From Alphaproteobacteria bacterium (GTDB lineage Bacteria > Pseudomonadota > Alphaproteobacteria > Puniceispirillales > UBA1172): a DNA stretch of 64,000 nt. The notes under the pieces were generated by a model. It was given only the letters and a program-made list of their open reading frames with translations, searched no databases and was not told where the DNA came from. Location: assembly GCA_016778985.1 (NCBI GenBank), contig JADHOM010000001.1, positions 299,485 to 363,484 of the forward strand, read 5' to 3'. Shown here piece after piece: positions 27,019 through 34,882 of the stretch (position 1 is the first letter of the stretch; each line of letters opens with the position of its first letter). Both the position numbers and the translations under genes were made by a program.

Positions 27019-27165
27019 CCATCACTATAAAAGGCTATAAAAACACAGAATTTGAATTTATAGTGGCGGCAAATTAAAAAAATTATTTCTAAACTTTCAA
27101 ATAAAATTAAAAAATATCAGTTTATTTTTCTTCAAGATATACCAATTCTAAAAAATATTTTCTAA

Positions 27166-27207
27166 ATCTGTTTCTCGAACATTGGCATGTTAAAAATGGA
27201 AACAGAT
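27166..27207 (+). promoter_or_regulatory. Nested hairpin just upstream of cysG start
   Basis: ATCTGTTTC (27166-27174) is perfectly complementary to GAAACAGAT (27199-27207), and inside the loop AACAT pairs with ATGTT around TGGC. The 3' arm ends 5 nt before the cysG ATG, so in RNA the fold would cover the weak Shine-Dalgarno. It could also be a DNA operator. It is the only structured element in the AT-rich 190-bp region 27019-27211, which holds no gene. Confidence 0.4.
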
Positions 27208-27211
27208 CAAT

Positions 27212-28699
27212 ATGCAATATTTTCCAATAAATATCCGCTGTTCTGATGCAACAATTATCGTTGTTGGTGGTGGCGAGGATGTGGTTGCCAAAATCAGGCT
27301 TTTATTGAAAACAGCGGCGAGGATTGCTGTTTTTGCCGAAAACGCTGATCCGGCTATTATCGCTTGGCATGCTGAGGGTCGCTTGTACTATTATCAGCGT
27401 CAACTTACCTCGCAAGATTTCGCCTCCACATATATTTCTCATGCTCGGCTCGCCTATATTAGTGGTGCTGATATCTCTATTCGGGATCAGGCTATCCATA
27501 TGCTTGATGAGCGCAATATTCTCTATTGTGTTATTGATGATTTGCTGCGGTCGTGGTTTATCACGCCGGCTATTGTTGATCGTGATCCGGTGACAATTGC
27601 CATTGGCACAGAGGGCAAAGCCCCCGTATTAGCACGCCGGATTAAAGCCATGATTGAGCAAAATCTGTCGTCGCATACGGGCATCTTGGCTACTGTTTCG
27701 AGTCAGTTTAGGCAATATCTAGCGCAGTTTAGTAGCCGCTTTCGGCGTCAATTCTGGGGGCAGATATTTGATAATGTTGCCCCCTCTATTCTTGCTGCAA
27801 CTGATGACCATTTGGCGGAACGGCTTAACGCCGCCATGCATGCGCATCTTAAGACAGTTTCAGATGCTGCGCGGCCGCTGCAATCGGATCAGCCAGACTT
27901 GCCTATACGCGCGCCACTTAAGCCCGTTGCCTTTGTCTCGGCTGGCCCTGGTGATCCTGATCTATTGACGCTGAAAGCCAGAACCTATCTTGATCAGGCT
28001 GAGGTCATTTTACATGACCGTTTAGTGCCGCCAGCAATTCTGGAACTGGCTCGCCGTGAGGCAGTGATGATTGAGGTTGGCAAGACCGGATATGGCGCTT
28101 CAACTCCACAAGAGGACATCCATGCGTTGCTGATCAAGCATGGTAAATCTGGTGCCAATGTCGTTCGGCTGAAATCTGGTGATGCTGGCATCTTTGGTCG
28201 CCTTGATGAAGAATGTTCGGCATGCCGGACAGCTGGGTTGAGTGTTGTGGTTATCCCCGGTATCACTGCCGCCGCCGCCGCTGCCGCCAATATGAAGGTG
28301 TCGCTGACGAGGCGTGGGCGTAATTCAGAATGGCGGCTCTTGACCGCGCGTGACATGAAAGGATTTGTTGATCATCAATGGCAAGACCTTGCCACATCTG
28401 GCGCGGTGTCTGCCATCTATATGGGAATGAATGCCATCTCATTTTTGCAAGGACGATTGTTAATGCATGGCGGTGATCCCGCCTTACCGATAACTCTTGC
28501 CAGTCAAGTCAGCCAGCCGCAACAGCGTTTTGTTAGCACCAGCCTAGGCCAGATGGCTGATGATAGCATTAAAGCCAAGCTTGCTGGCCCGGTTGTGATC
28601 ATGCTTGGCCTGCATCCTGATCCCTCACTAGAGAATCAGGCGTATCAGGCGCATCGGGCGAATCAGAGATCTGCTAGCAAGCAAAGGATATCAGCATGA
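27212..28699 (+). CDS. cysG: Siroheme synthase (trifunctional CysG)
   Basis: A 495-residue fusion. The N-terminal part (about 1-215) is precorrin-2 dehydrogenase/ferrochelatase with the NAD-binding VVGGGEDVVAKIRLLL and a dimerisation segment TIAIGTEGKAPVLARRIK. The C-terminal part (from about 230) is uroporphyrinogen-III C-methyltransferase with VSAGPGDPDLLTLKA, FGRLDEE and VIPGITAAAAAAA. It makes siroheme from uroporphyrinogen III for the sulfite reductase encoded two genes downstream. It overlaps the next ORF by ATGA, so translation is coupled. The N-terminal domain lacks the usual longer start (normally MxxFPxFLxL...), here beginning MQYFPINIRC. Confidence 0.94.
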   Translation: MQYFPINIRCSDATIIVVGGGEDVVAKIRLLLKTAARIAVFAENADPAIIAWHAEGRLYYYQRQLTSQDFASTYISHARLAYISGADISIRDQAIHMLDERNILYCVIDDLLRSWFITPAIVDRDPVTIAIGTEGKAPVLARRIKAMIEQNLSSHTGILATVSSQFRQYLAQFSSRFRRQFWGQIFDNVAPSILAATDDHLAERLNAAMHAHLKTVSDAARPLQSDQPDLPIRAPLKPVAFVSAGPGDPDLLTLKARTYLDQAEVILHDRLVPPAILELARREAVMIEVGKTGYGASTPQEDIHALLIKHGKSGANVVRLKSGDAGIFGRLDEECSACRTAGLSVVVIPGITAAAAAAANMKVSLTRRGRNSEWRLLTARDMKGFVDHQWQDLATSGAVSAIYMGMNAISFLQGRLLMHGGDPALPITLASQVSQPQQRFVSTSLGQMADDSIKAKLAGPVVIMLGLHPDPSLENQAYQAHRANQRSASKQRISA

Positions 28700-29040
28700 C
28701 GACGCCGTCTCAGCCCTATTATGTGATTACAGCAAATCATCTTTTTAATGGTGAGGTGGTATTTTGGGCAGATGCTGATCAATGGCAGTATTTGTTGTCT
28801 GAGGCCTATGCCTTTGATGATAAAGATGATGCCGATGATAACCTTAGCCGTGTCCGTGCCGATCAGGTTGTTGGGGCGTATGTGATCATGGTTGAAAAAG
28901 ATGCGAGCCAGCAGATCACGCCAACCCATCTGCGTGAAGCTATCCGTGCATCAGGGCCGTCCAATTACTTTCATGGAAAACAGCATGATCGTAACGCACC
29001 CCATCTATCAGACCGGCTTCAAGATCAGAAAGGAGAGTAA
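28696..29040 (+). CDS. DUF2849 family protein
   Basis: A 114-residue protein recognised as DUF2849 by YYVITANHLFNGEVVFW near the N-terminus and the position between cysG and the sulfite reductase gene, where this family nearly always lies in alphaproteobacteria. The family's role is uncertain, but its strict synteny points to sulfite reductase function or regulation. ATGA overlap with cysG, and 2 nt before the AGGAG-led reductase start. Confidence 0.9.
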   Translation: MTTPSQPYYVITANHLFNGEVVFWADADQWQYLLSEAYAFDDKDDADDNLSRVRADQVVGAYVIMVEKDASQQITPTHLREAIRASGPSNYFHGKQHDRNAPHLSDRLQDQKGE

Positions 29041-29042
29041 TC

Positions 29043-30710
29043 ATGTATCAGTATAGCGACTTTGATCATGACTATATCCGCCAGCGTGTCGGTATTTTCC
29101 GCGAACAGGTTGACCGTCGCATTGCCGGCGTATTAACCGAGGACGAGTTCAAACCGCTGCGCTTACAAAATGGCGTCTATTTGCAGCTTCATGCCTATAT
29201 GTTGCGCGTTGCCATCCCTTACGGAACGCTAAATAGTAGACAGATGCGGCGGCTGGCGATGATTGCAGGGCGCTGGGATCGTGGATATGGGCATTTTTCA
29301 ACACGCCAAAATATTCAATTTAACTGGATCAAATTAGAAGATGTAGGTGATATTCTGGACGCCTTGGCAGATGTCAATATGCATGCGATTCAAACGTCTG
29401 GTAACTGTATCCGAAATGTGACTGCTGATCATTTTGCTGGGGCGGCAGGTGATGAAGTCGAAGACCCGCGCATCACCGCCGAATTATTGCGGCAATGGTC
29501 AACAGGGCATCCGGAGTTTGCCTTTTTGCCGCGCAAGTTCAAAATCGCGGTGACAGGTGCAGCGCATGATCGTGCGGTAACCGCCTTTCATGATATTGGC
29601 ATCGTCATTTGCCAAAACAACGCTGGTGACACGGGGTATAAGATCATTATTGGTGGCGGGCTAGGGCGGACGCCCATTATTGGTTCGGTCTTGCGTGAGT
29701 TTTTACCCAAAGCCGATTTATTGCCATATCTCGAATCGGTACTTCATATCTATAATCGCCATGGCAGGCGCGATAATAAATATAAAGCGCGTATTAAAAT
29801 CTTGGTCCAGGAGCTTGGTATTGACAAGGCTAGAGCCGAAATTGATAGCTATTTTGAGACGATCAGTGATCAGTTTCAAGGCGTGCCAATTGATATTATG
29901 TCGCGCATCAAAGAAAGCTTTGCCCCACCAGCATTTGAGCAAGCGGCGGCGTATGATCTGGGTTATGATCTAAGCCTTTCTCAGGCTTTATCCGACTGGG
30001 TTGACAGCAATACGCATCCACATCGGGATGACCGTCATGTCATTGTCAGCATATCGCTGAAAACTCCAGGGCAGACGCCGGGTGATGCGAGTGCTGATCA
30101 GATGCGGGTAATTGCTGATCTGGCTGAACGCTATGCTTATGATGAGATCAGGATCAGCCATGAGCAGAATGTCATCTTGCCGCATGTCCCAAAGCAGCAT
30201 CTGCCAGTGCTTTATAGAGCCTTGCAAGATGCTGGATTGGCAAGCGCAAATATCGGCCAGATATCAGATATTATTGCCTGCCCCGGCATGGATTATTGTG
30301 CGCTGGCAACAGCTCGATCAGTGCCTATCGCGCAACAGATTGCGCGGCGCTTTGGCGATCTTAAAACTGAACGCCATATCGGGCCATTAAAGATCAAAAT
30401 CTCTGGCTGTATCAATGCGTGTGGTCATCATCATGTTGGTCATATCGGTATCCTTGGGTTAGATCGCGCTGGCGTTGAAAACTATCAGATCACGCTTGGC
30501 GGTGATGGCAGCGAAGATGCGGCGCTTGGTGATCGAACAGGCCCCGGCTTTAGTGCCAATGCTTTGCTGCCAGCGATTGAAACAATATTGGATATCTATT
30601 TAGACCATCGGCTTAACCCTGATGAAGACTTCCTTGCTTGCTATCGGCGGATTGGCATGAAGCCGTTCAAGAAAGCGCTTTATCCATTAACCCAGAAAAC
30701 CGCAGCTTGA
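29043..30710 (+). CDS. cysI: Sulfite/nitrite reductase hemoprotein
   Basis: A 555-residue siroheme-[4Fe-4S] reductase. The two cluster-binding cysteine motifs are CPGMDYC and GCINACGHHH, the C-x5-C and C-x3-C pattern of the CysI/NirA family. Duplicated ferredoxin-like substrate domains are visible, with YGHFSTRQNIQFNW in the first. It reduces sulfite to sulfide with six electrons; nitrite is an alternative substrate in this family, but the neighbouring DUF934 and DUF2849 favour sulfite. AGGAG sits 7 nt before the ATG. The expected PAPS/APS reductase gene (cysH) is not next to it. Confidence 0.92.
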   Translation: MYQYSDFDHDYIRQRVGIFREQVDRRIAGVLTEDEFKPLRLQNGVYLQLHAYMLRVAIPYGTLNSRQMRRLAMIAGRWDRGYGHFSTRQNIQFNWIKLEDVGDILDALADVNMHAIQTSGNCIRNVTADHFAGAAGDEVEDPRITAELLRQWSTGHPEFAFLPRKFKIAVTGAAHDRAVTAFHDIGIVICQNNAGDTGYKIIIGGGLGRTPIIGSVLREFLPKADLLPYLESVLHIYNRHGRRDNKYKARIKILVQELGIDKARAEIDSYFETISDQFQGVPIDIMSRIKESFAPPAFEQAAAYDLGYDLSLSQALSDWVDSNTHPHRDDRHVIVSISLKTPGQTPGDASADQMRVIADLAERYAYDEIRISHEQNVILPHVPKQHLPVLYRALQDAGLASANIGQISDIIACPGMDYCALATARSVPIAQQIARRFGDLKTERHIGPLKIKISGCINACGHHHVGHIGILGLDRAGVENYQITLGGDGSEDAALGDRTGPGFSANALLPAIETILDIYLDHRLNPDEDFLACYRRIGMKPFKKALYPLTQKTAA

Positions 30711-30718
30711 GGCGCGAT

Positions 30719-31168
30719 ATGATAAAACATGATCATCCGATCACCGTGACAGCGTTAGGGTTTCAGGATAATGACTGGTTACAAAACCCGTATCTATCGA
30801 TGGATGAATGGGCATCAGCATCTGCCTCAACGCGCCAGCAAGCGGTGATGATGCTTGATGGCGGCCAAGAGGTTGAACGGTTGCGGCCATTTCTGGCTGA
30901 TATCACGGCAGTCGAGATATATTTTGAAACAGCGCATGATGGGCGCGGGTTTTCACTGGCAAAGCGGCTTATTGAGATGGGGTTTTCGGGGCAGATTCGA
31001 GGTGCTGGCGCGCTCCATGTTGACCAATTTCCACATGCTATCCAATGCGGGATATCAGCCCTTAATCTTAGCCGTGAAGCGGCGCTTCGTATGCCTGAGC
31101 CTTATTGGATAAAAACCGCGGCGTCAGCGCATAAAGCTGACAGTTATCAAGCGCGCTTAGGGTTATGA
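30719..31168 (+). CDS. DUF934 family protein of sulfite-reduction operon
   Basis: A 149-residue DUF934 protein (annotated in many genomes as a probable sulfite-reduction oxidoreductase). Family features are the central IAVEIYFETAHDGRGFSLA-like segment (here AVEIYFETAHDGRGFSLAKR) and the C-terminal end of the domain with FPHAIQCGISALN. In most alphaproteobacteria it follows cysH; here it follows cysI directly after 8 nt. The frame is open further upstream, but that overlaps cysI; the ATG at 30719 fits the family start. Its function is likely auxiliary to sulfite reductase. Confidence 0.88.
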   Translation: MIKHDHPITVTALGFQDNDWLQNPYLSMDEWASASASTRQQAVMMLDGGQEVERLRPFLADITAVEIYFETAHDGRGFSLAKRLIEMGFSGQIRGAGALHVDQFPHAIQCGISALNLSREAALRMPEPYWIKTAASAHKADSYQARLGL

Positions 31169-31186
31169 GAGTAGCCTGATACGTTA

Positions 31187-31263
31187 TGGCGGTCCCGACA
31201 GGATTCGAACCTGTGGCCTTCGGATTAGGAATCCGACGCTCTATCCTGCTGAGCTACGGGACC
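31187..31263 (-). tRNA. tRNA-Arg (anticodon CCT)
   Basis: A full cloverleaf on the minus strand: acceptor GGTCCCG pairs with CGGGACC, the anticodon stem TCGGA/TCCGA encloses TTCCTAA with anticodon CCT, and GGTTCGAATCC is the T arm. The 3' CCA is encoded (31187-31189). It decodes AGG. A TATGAT hexamer lies about 20 bp upstream as possible -10. The 5' half is duplicated 1.3 kb away at 32545-32587. Confidence 0.97.
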
Positions 31264-31269
31264 ATAACA
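31227..31269. repeat. Direct repeat, left copy (5' half of tRNA-Arg plus 6 nt)
   Basis: 43 bp that match 32545-32587 at 41 positions, in the same orientation. This copy belongs to the intact tRNA-Arg(CCT): anticodon loop, D arm, 5' acceptor strand and the six bases upstream. See the right copy for interpretation. Confidence 0.9.
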
Positions 31270-31489
31270 CTTATCTGTAAAGGATATCATATTTTTAGGA
31301 TTTTTTGGAGGTTCAGGATGCCTAGTCAGATCAATAATGGCGATCTTCATTTTTGAGCCTTGAAAATTGTGTTCCATTGCCCATTATACGCATCCAAATC
31401 TGGAATAGCAAAGGCTTGAAAAACCATTTCCCATTTTTCGAAAAATCATGTCTTAATAAGATCAGTATTTTCAATATTGTAACCATCTT

Positions 31490-32386
31490 ATGACTTCTGA
31501 TCATATTACCCATTCTCGCGGTATTTTCCTAGTCTTTATGGCTGGGGTGCTGTGGTCAACCGTAGGCCTCGGGGTGCGCATGATCGAAGACGCGGCAGCA
31601 TGGCAAATCCTCTTTTTCCGCTCAATCAGTCTATCTCTCTTTCTATTCGTGGTGATTTACACCATGCGGCGGCAAAACCCAATCACTCTGGCAAGCCAAA
31701 TGGGGTGGAATGGGGTGATAGGAGGCTTGGCACTGGTCGCGGCTTATGCCGGCGGAATATATTCGGTTCAGGTCACATCAGTAGGCAATGCGCTTTTGTT
31801 ATTTGCCTCTGCGCCATTTATGACCGCCATCCTTGGGCAGATTATCTTGGGCGAGGCTGTACGCCGTGCAACATGGGTTTCTATTCTTGTCGCCATCATT
31901 GGCATTATTATTATGGTTGCGGATAAGTTTGGCGGTTCTGCTCTCTATGGCAATCTTGCGGCCTTGGGCTCTGCGCTTGGCTTTGCTATTTTCACCATCA
32001 CACTCAGACGCGGCAAAGCGACAGATATGATGCCTGTGGTATTTCTATCAGGTATTTTTGGCATAGGCATTATGGCTGTTATTTGCTTTGCTATTGGCCT
32101 GCCCTTAAGCCTTTCTGCAAATGATATGGGATTTTCACTTGGTATGGGGGTCTTTCAGGTTGGCGCAGGATTAGTGCTTTATACCCTAGGCTCGCGAACT
32201 GTTCCGGCGGCAGAATTGACCCTCCTGTCGTTGGCAGAAGTAGTGTTAGGGCCTTTCTGGGTGTGGCTGTTTCTGAGGGAAACCTTAACAACCAACACCG
32301 TTATCGGCGGTATTATTCTGCTGATTGCTATTACCGCAAACGCCCTGTCTGGACAAAGGCGGAAACCCCCTATCCGCGCCATTTAG
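31490..32386 (+). CDS. EamA/DMT-family exporter
   Basis: A 298-residue membrane protein with about 10 hydrophobic segments in two homologous EamA halves. The N-terminal half starts GIFLVFMAGVLWSTVGLGVR and the C-terminal half has AGLVLYTLGSRTVPAAELTL followed by EVVLGPFWVWLFLRETL, both typical DMT-superfamily positions. Such proteins export amino acids or metabolites; the substrate is unknown. It is the only gene inside the 1.3-kb segment bounded by the tRNA-Arg half repeats and may therefore be acquired. The 226 bp between the tRNA and this gene show no supported ORF. Confidence 0.87.
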   Translation: MTSDHITHSRGIFLVFMAGVLWSTVGLGVRMIEDAAAWQILFFRSISLSLFLFVVIYTMRRQNPITLASQMGWNGVIGGLALVAAYAGGIYSVQVTSVGNALLLFASAPFMTAILGQIILGEAVRRATWVSILVAIIGIIIMVADKFGGSALYGNLAALGSALGFAIFTITLRRGKATDMMPVVFLSGIFGIGIMAVICFAIGLPLSLSANDMGFSLGMGVFQVGAGLVLYTLGSRTVPAAELTLLSLAEVVLGPFWVWLFLRETLTTNTVIGGIILLIAITANALSGQRRKPPIRAI

Positions 32387-32544
32387 GGAATGATGGATAG
32401 GCGTTGACATGATGCCCATGATATTATGTGAAATCCAGACAATCCAATTTAAATGATAAGATTTAAATTCAAAATTTTATTTACTTTTAATTTTCACTCA
32501 TAATTATAAAACAAAAACAATAATTTATCATCTAACTCAATATA

Positions 32545-32587
32545 AGGAATCCGACGATCTATCCTGCTGAGCTACAGGACCATAACA
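32545..32587. repeat. Direct repeat, right copy (orphan 5' half of tRNA-Arg)
   Basis: An isolated fragment identical to the 5' half of tRNA-Arg(CCT) except for two substitutions: one in the D-stem/anticodon side and one in the acceptor strand (CGGG to CAGG on the plus strand), which would weaken the acceptor stem. It lacks the 3' half. Together with the left copy it brackets the EamA gene, as left by an integration or duplication that split the tRNA at its anticodon region and regenerated the 5' half on the incoming side. The rest of the 250-bp gap 32387-32637 is very AT-rich without other features. Confidence 0.85.
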
Positions 32588-32637
32588 TGACAACATATGC
32601 CAACACTTCCTATCCTAGCTTATGCCATAACATGATC

Positions 32638-33297
32638 TCAAATATCCTCAATCGTTGCGGGCGCAAAAATTGATGCGGTATCCTCACCGGCTTCGATGCG
32701 TTTCAGGACATCTGCCTCAAACTCTAGCCGCCTCTTGGCTGTCTTCAGAATAGTGTCTGCCCGATCAAGTGGAATGACGGCAACTCCGTCATCATCCCCT
32801 ATGATCAGATCACCGGGGGATACGGCGACACCTCCACATGAAATGGTGACATCAATCATGCCGCCCCAGCCCTTAGAAGGCCCAGCCGGATTGCGGCCAC
32901 AGCAATAAATAGGCATGAGCTCTGCTTTCAGCTCAGCGACATCACGCACCGCCCCGTCAAGCACAACGCCGGCACATTGCATGCGCTTGGCATAACTCGT
33001 CAGAATACCGCCCCATAAGGCGCGGTCGGTATAGCCGCCGCCATCAATGACCAATATCTGCCCCGGCTCAACAAATCCTAACGCTGCATGGATAGCGCTA
33101 TTATCACCAGCAACCGCAGCAACGGTTCGGGCTTGGCCTATCATGTGATAGCCATCAACTATGGGCGCAATGCGGCTATGTAACAGATTTTGTCTGTTCA
33201 TCGCATCGCCAGCAACGGCAGTAGGGATAGATTTCCAAGCGTCTAACTGGCTGGGCTTGAGTTTTTCGAATGTGGTGGATGCACGTTGAATGGCCAT
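32638..33297 (-). CDS. RraA-like aldolase/decarboxylase family protein
   Basis: A 219-residue protein of the RraA/HMG-aldolase fold. The metal- and substrate-binding stretch VLDGAVRDVAEL contains the conserved Asp and Arg of class II pyruvate aldolases, and GDLIIGDDDGVAVIP is the family's C-terminal signature. Relatives include 4-hydroxy-4-methyl-2-oxoglutarate/4-carboxy-4-hydroxy-2-oxoadipate aldolase, oxaloacetate decarboxylase and the RNase E inhibitor RraA. The operon with a cupin and a hydroxyacid dehydrogenase favours a catabolic enzyme over RraA. AGGTTTTATC precedes the ATG. Confidence 0.82.
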   Translation of the reverse strand: MAIQRASTTFEKLKPSQLDAWKSIPTAVAGDAMNRQNLLHSRIAPIVDGYHMIGQARTVAAVAGDNSAIHAALGFVEPGQILVIDGGGYTDRALWGGILTSYAKRMQCAGVVLDGAVRDVAELKAELMPIYCCGRNPAGPSKGWGGMIDVTISCGGVAVSPGDLIIGDDDGVAVIPLDRADTILKTAKRRLEFEADVLKRIEAGEDTASIFAPATIEDI

Positions 33298-33376
33298 GAT
33301 AAAACCTAACTTATTCGTCGGAATTGCGATTATGTTTTTGCGGTGACGTCATTTTAGTGCTTCGCCTCAGATCTAA

Positions 33377-33748
33377 TCAACTTGTGCCAAAGCCCGAACC
33401 CGGCTTACGGTATTCGTCACGAGGTGGGCTGAATACATCCAAAATGACAGCCCCATTTTCGCCGCCAATAACCGTATGCTCGACCCCGCCAGGGGTGCGC
33501 CAGAAATCACCTTTCTTGACAGGGATTTCTTCGCCCCCTTGGATACGGATAGCCGATCCTTCCAGCATAACGCCCCATTGTTCTTCAGGGTGATGATGCG
33601 TTGACCCTTTGGCATGTGGCTCAATGCGGACAACTGAAATCATCGCCTGATCCCCCGGGAAAATCCGTGTGCTAATGCCATCGGTGAGTTGTCTGAAAAT
33701 ACCTTGTTCCATATCATCAAGTGAAAAGAAATGGTCACGTTGGCTCAT
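33377..33748 (-). CDS. Cupin-domain protein
   Basis: A 123-residue single-domain cupin. Metal-binding residues are visible in HAKGSTHHHPEEQWGVMLEG (cupin motif 1, two or three His and a Glu) and PGGVEHTVIGG (motif 2). The ATG at 33748 has AAGGAGA 8 nt upstream; the TTG at 33751 is one codon further. Single cupins of this size act as isomerases, dioxygenases or small-molecule sensors. It lies between an RraA-like protein and a hydroxyacid dehydrogenase on the same strand, so a step in the same unknown pathway is likely. Confidence 0.82.
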   Translation of the reverse strand: MSQRDHFFSLDDMEQGIFRQLTDGISTRIFPGDQAMISVVRIEPHAKGSTHHHPEEQWGVMLEGSAIRIQGGEEIPVKKGDFWRTPGGVEHTVIGGENGAVILDVFSPPRDEYRKPGSGFGTS

Positions 33749-33795
33749 CAATAAATCTCCTTCTTTTATGTCTTGAGCGTCATTATATATTGTGA

Positions 33796-34749
33796 TTAGC
33801 GCTTAGGGATTATTTCATATCCAACTGCTTCAGGTTCATCATCAACAATTTCTGCTGGAAAGCCTGAGGCAAGAACACTCACATCATTATCATCTTCGAG
33901 GCGACGGATAATATTGGGCGAGAACTCTCTCTCCCCATAGCGCGCGATGCCATCTTTGAAAATCGAAATCATTAATGGTGATATTTCAAGCGTGATGCCG
34001 CTTCTATCGGCGATATCTTGAAACAGGCTTATATCTTTAAGCACCAAATCCATAGTAAAATTAATATCACGACTACCGTTGAGAATAACCTGCCCCTCGG
34101 TTTCATGGACAAATGAGGTGCCCGAAGAAATGCGGAATGCCTCATAGGTAGTGTTGAGGTCCATGCCCGCCTTCTTCATGGTAGCCAGTGCCTCGGATAT
34201 GGTAATCAAATTGGCGGTGGCAAGATAATTTGTTGCCACTTTAAGGATAGAGGCCGTACCCAACTCACCTGTATGAAGGACGCGGCGGCCAAGCGTGGTT
34301 AGCACCGGACAAATCTGGTCAAACACATCCCGCTTGCATCCAGCAAAAATAGAAATATTGCCGGTGGCGGCGCGATGACAGCCGCCTGATACAGGGCAAT
34401 CAACGGCTGACGCGCCTTTTGCTTCAACCAAGGCACCTAAGCGCTTGACTTCGGTTTCATCGGTGGTGCTCATCTCTGCCCAGATTTTACCAGCACTCAA
34501 TCCGGCAAGAATACCATCTTCGGCTTCCATGACGGCGGCACATGCGGCAGGTGATGGCAGACAGGTGATGATCATATCACAGCTCTCCGCCATAGCTTTC
34601 GGACTGTCAGCCCAAGATGCGCCTTTTTGAAGGAAAGGTTCTGCTACGCTTTTATCTAAATCACGGACAGTGACATCAAAGCCATTACGGATGAGACTTC
34701 CGGCGAGTTTGCCACCAACATTGCCAAGCCCAATAAACCCAATTTTCAT
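33796..34749 (-). CDS. 3-hydroxyisobutyrate dehydrogenase-family oxidoreductase
   Basis: A 317-residue beta-hydroxyacid dehydrogenase. The N-terminal dinucleotide fold starts MKIGFIGLGNVGGKLAGSL; the substrate-binding motif is DCPVSGG (about 117-123) and the catalytic lysine is Lys170 in ILKVATNYL. Members reduce or oxidise 3-hydroxyisobutyrate, tartronate semialdehyde, glyoxylate or related acids; the exact substrate here is not determinable. The ATG has GAGGGC upstream. It is the first gene of the operon with the cupin and RraA-like genes, divergent from pepF. Confidence 0.88.
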   Translation of the reverse strand: MKIGFIGLGNVGGKLAGSLIRNGFDVTVRDLDKSVAEPFLQKGASWADSPKAMAESCDMIITCLPSPAACAAVMEAEDGILAGLSAGKIWAEMSTTDETEVKRLGALVEAKGASAVDCPVSGGCHRAATGNISIFAGCKRDVFDQICPVLTTLGRRVLHTGELGTASILKVATNYLATANLITISEALATMKKAGMDLNTTYEAFRISSGTSFVHETEGQVILNGSRDINFTMDLVLKDISLFQDIADRSGITLEISPLMISIFKDGIARYGEREFSPNIIRRLEDDNDVSVLASGFPAEIVDDEPEAVGYEIIPKR

Positions 34750-34882
34750 GTTGCCCTCTTTGGAAATATTTCTATATATCTCACTGTTTTCGCATATGTT
34801 TCATTTTGCAAGCGTTATTTGCACCCAACTTGAACTTGCTGTTTCCCAAACGCCATATATATAGAGTTTAGAGGATGACGCC

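Noticed and set aside
31331..31513. 60-codon minus-strand frame between tRNA-Arg and EamA
   Set aside because: No Shine-Dalgarno, no domain, composition of AT-rich intergenic DNA and overlap with the EamA start.
32545..32587. Second tRNA-Arg gene
   Set aside because: Only the 5' half is present, with substitutions in paired positions and no 3' half or CCA; it is a remnant.
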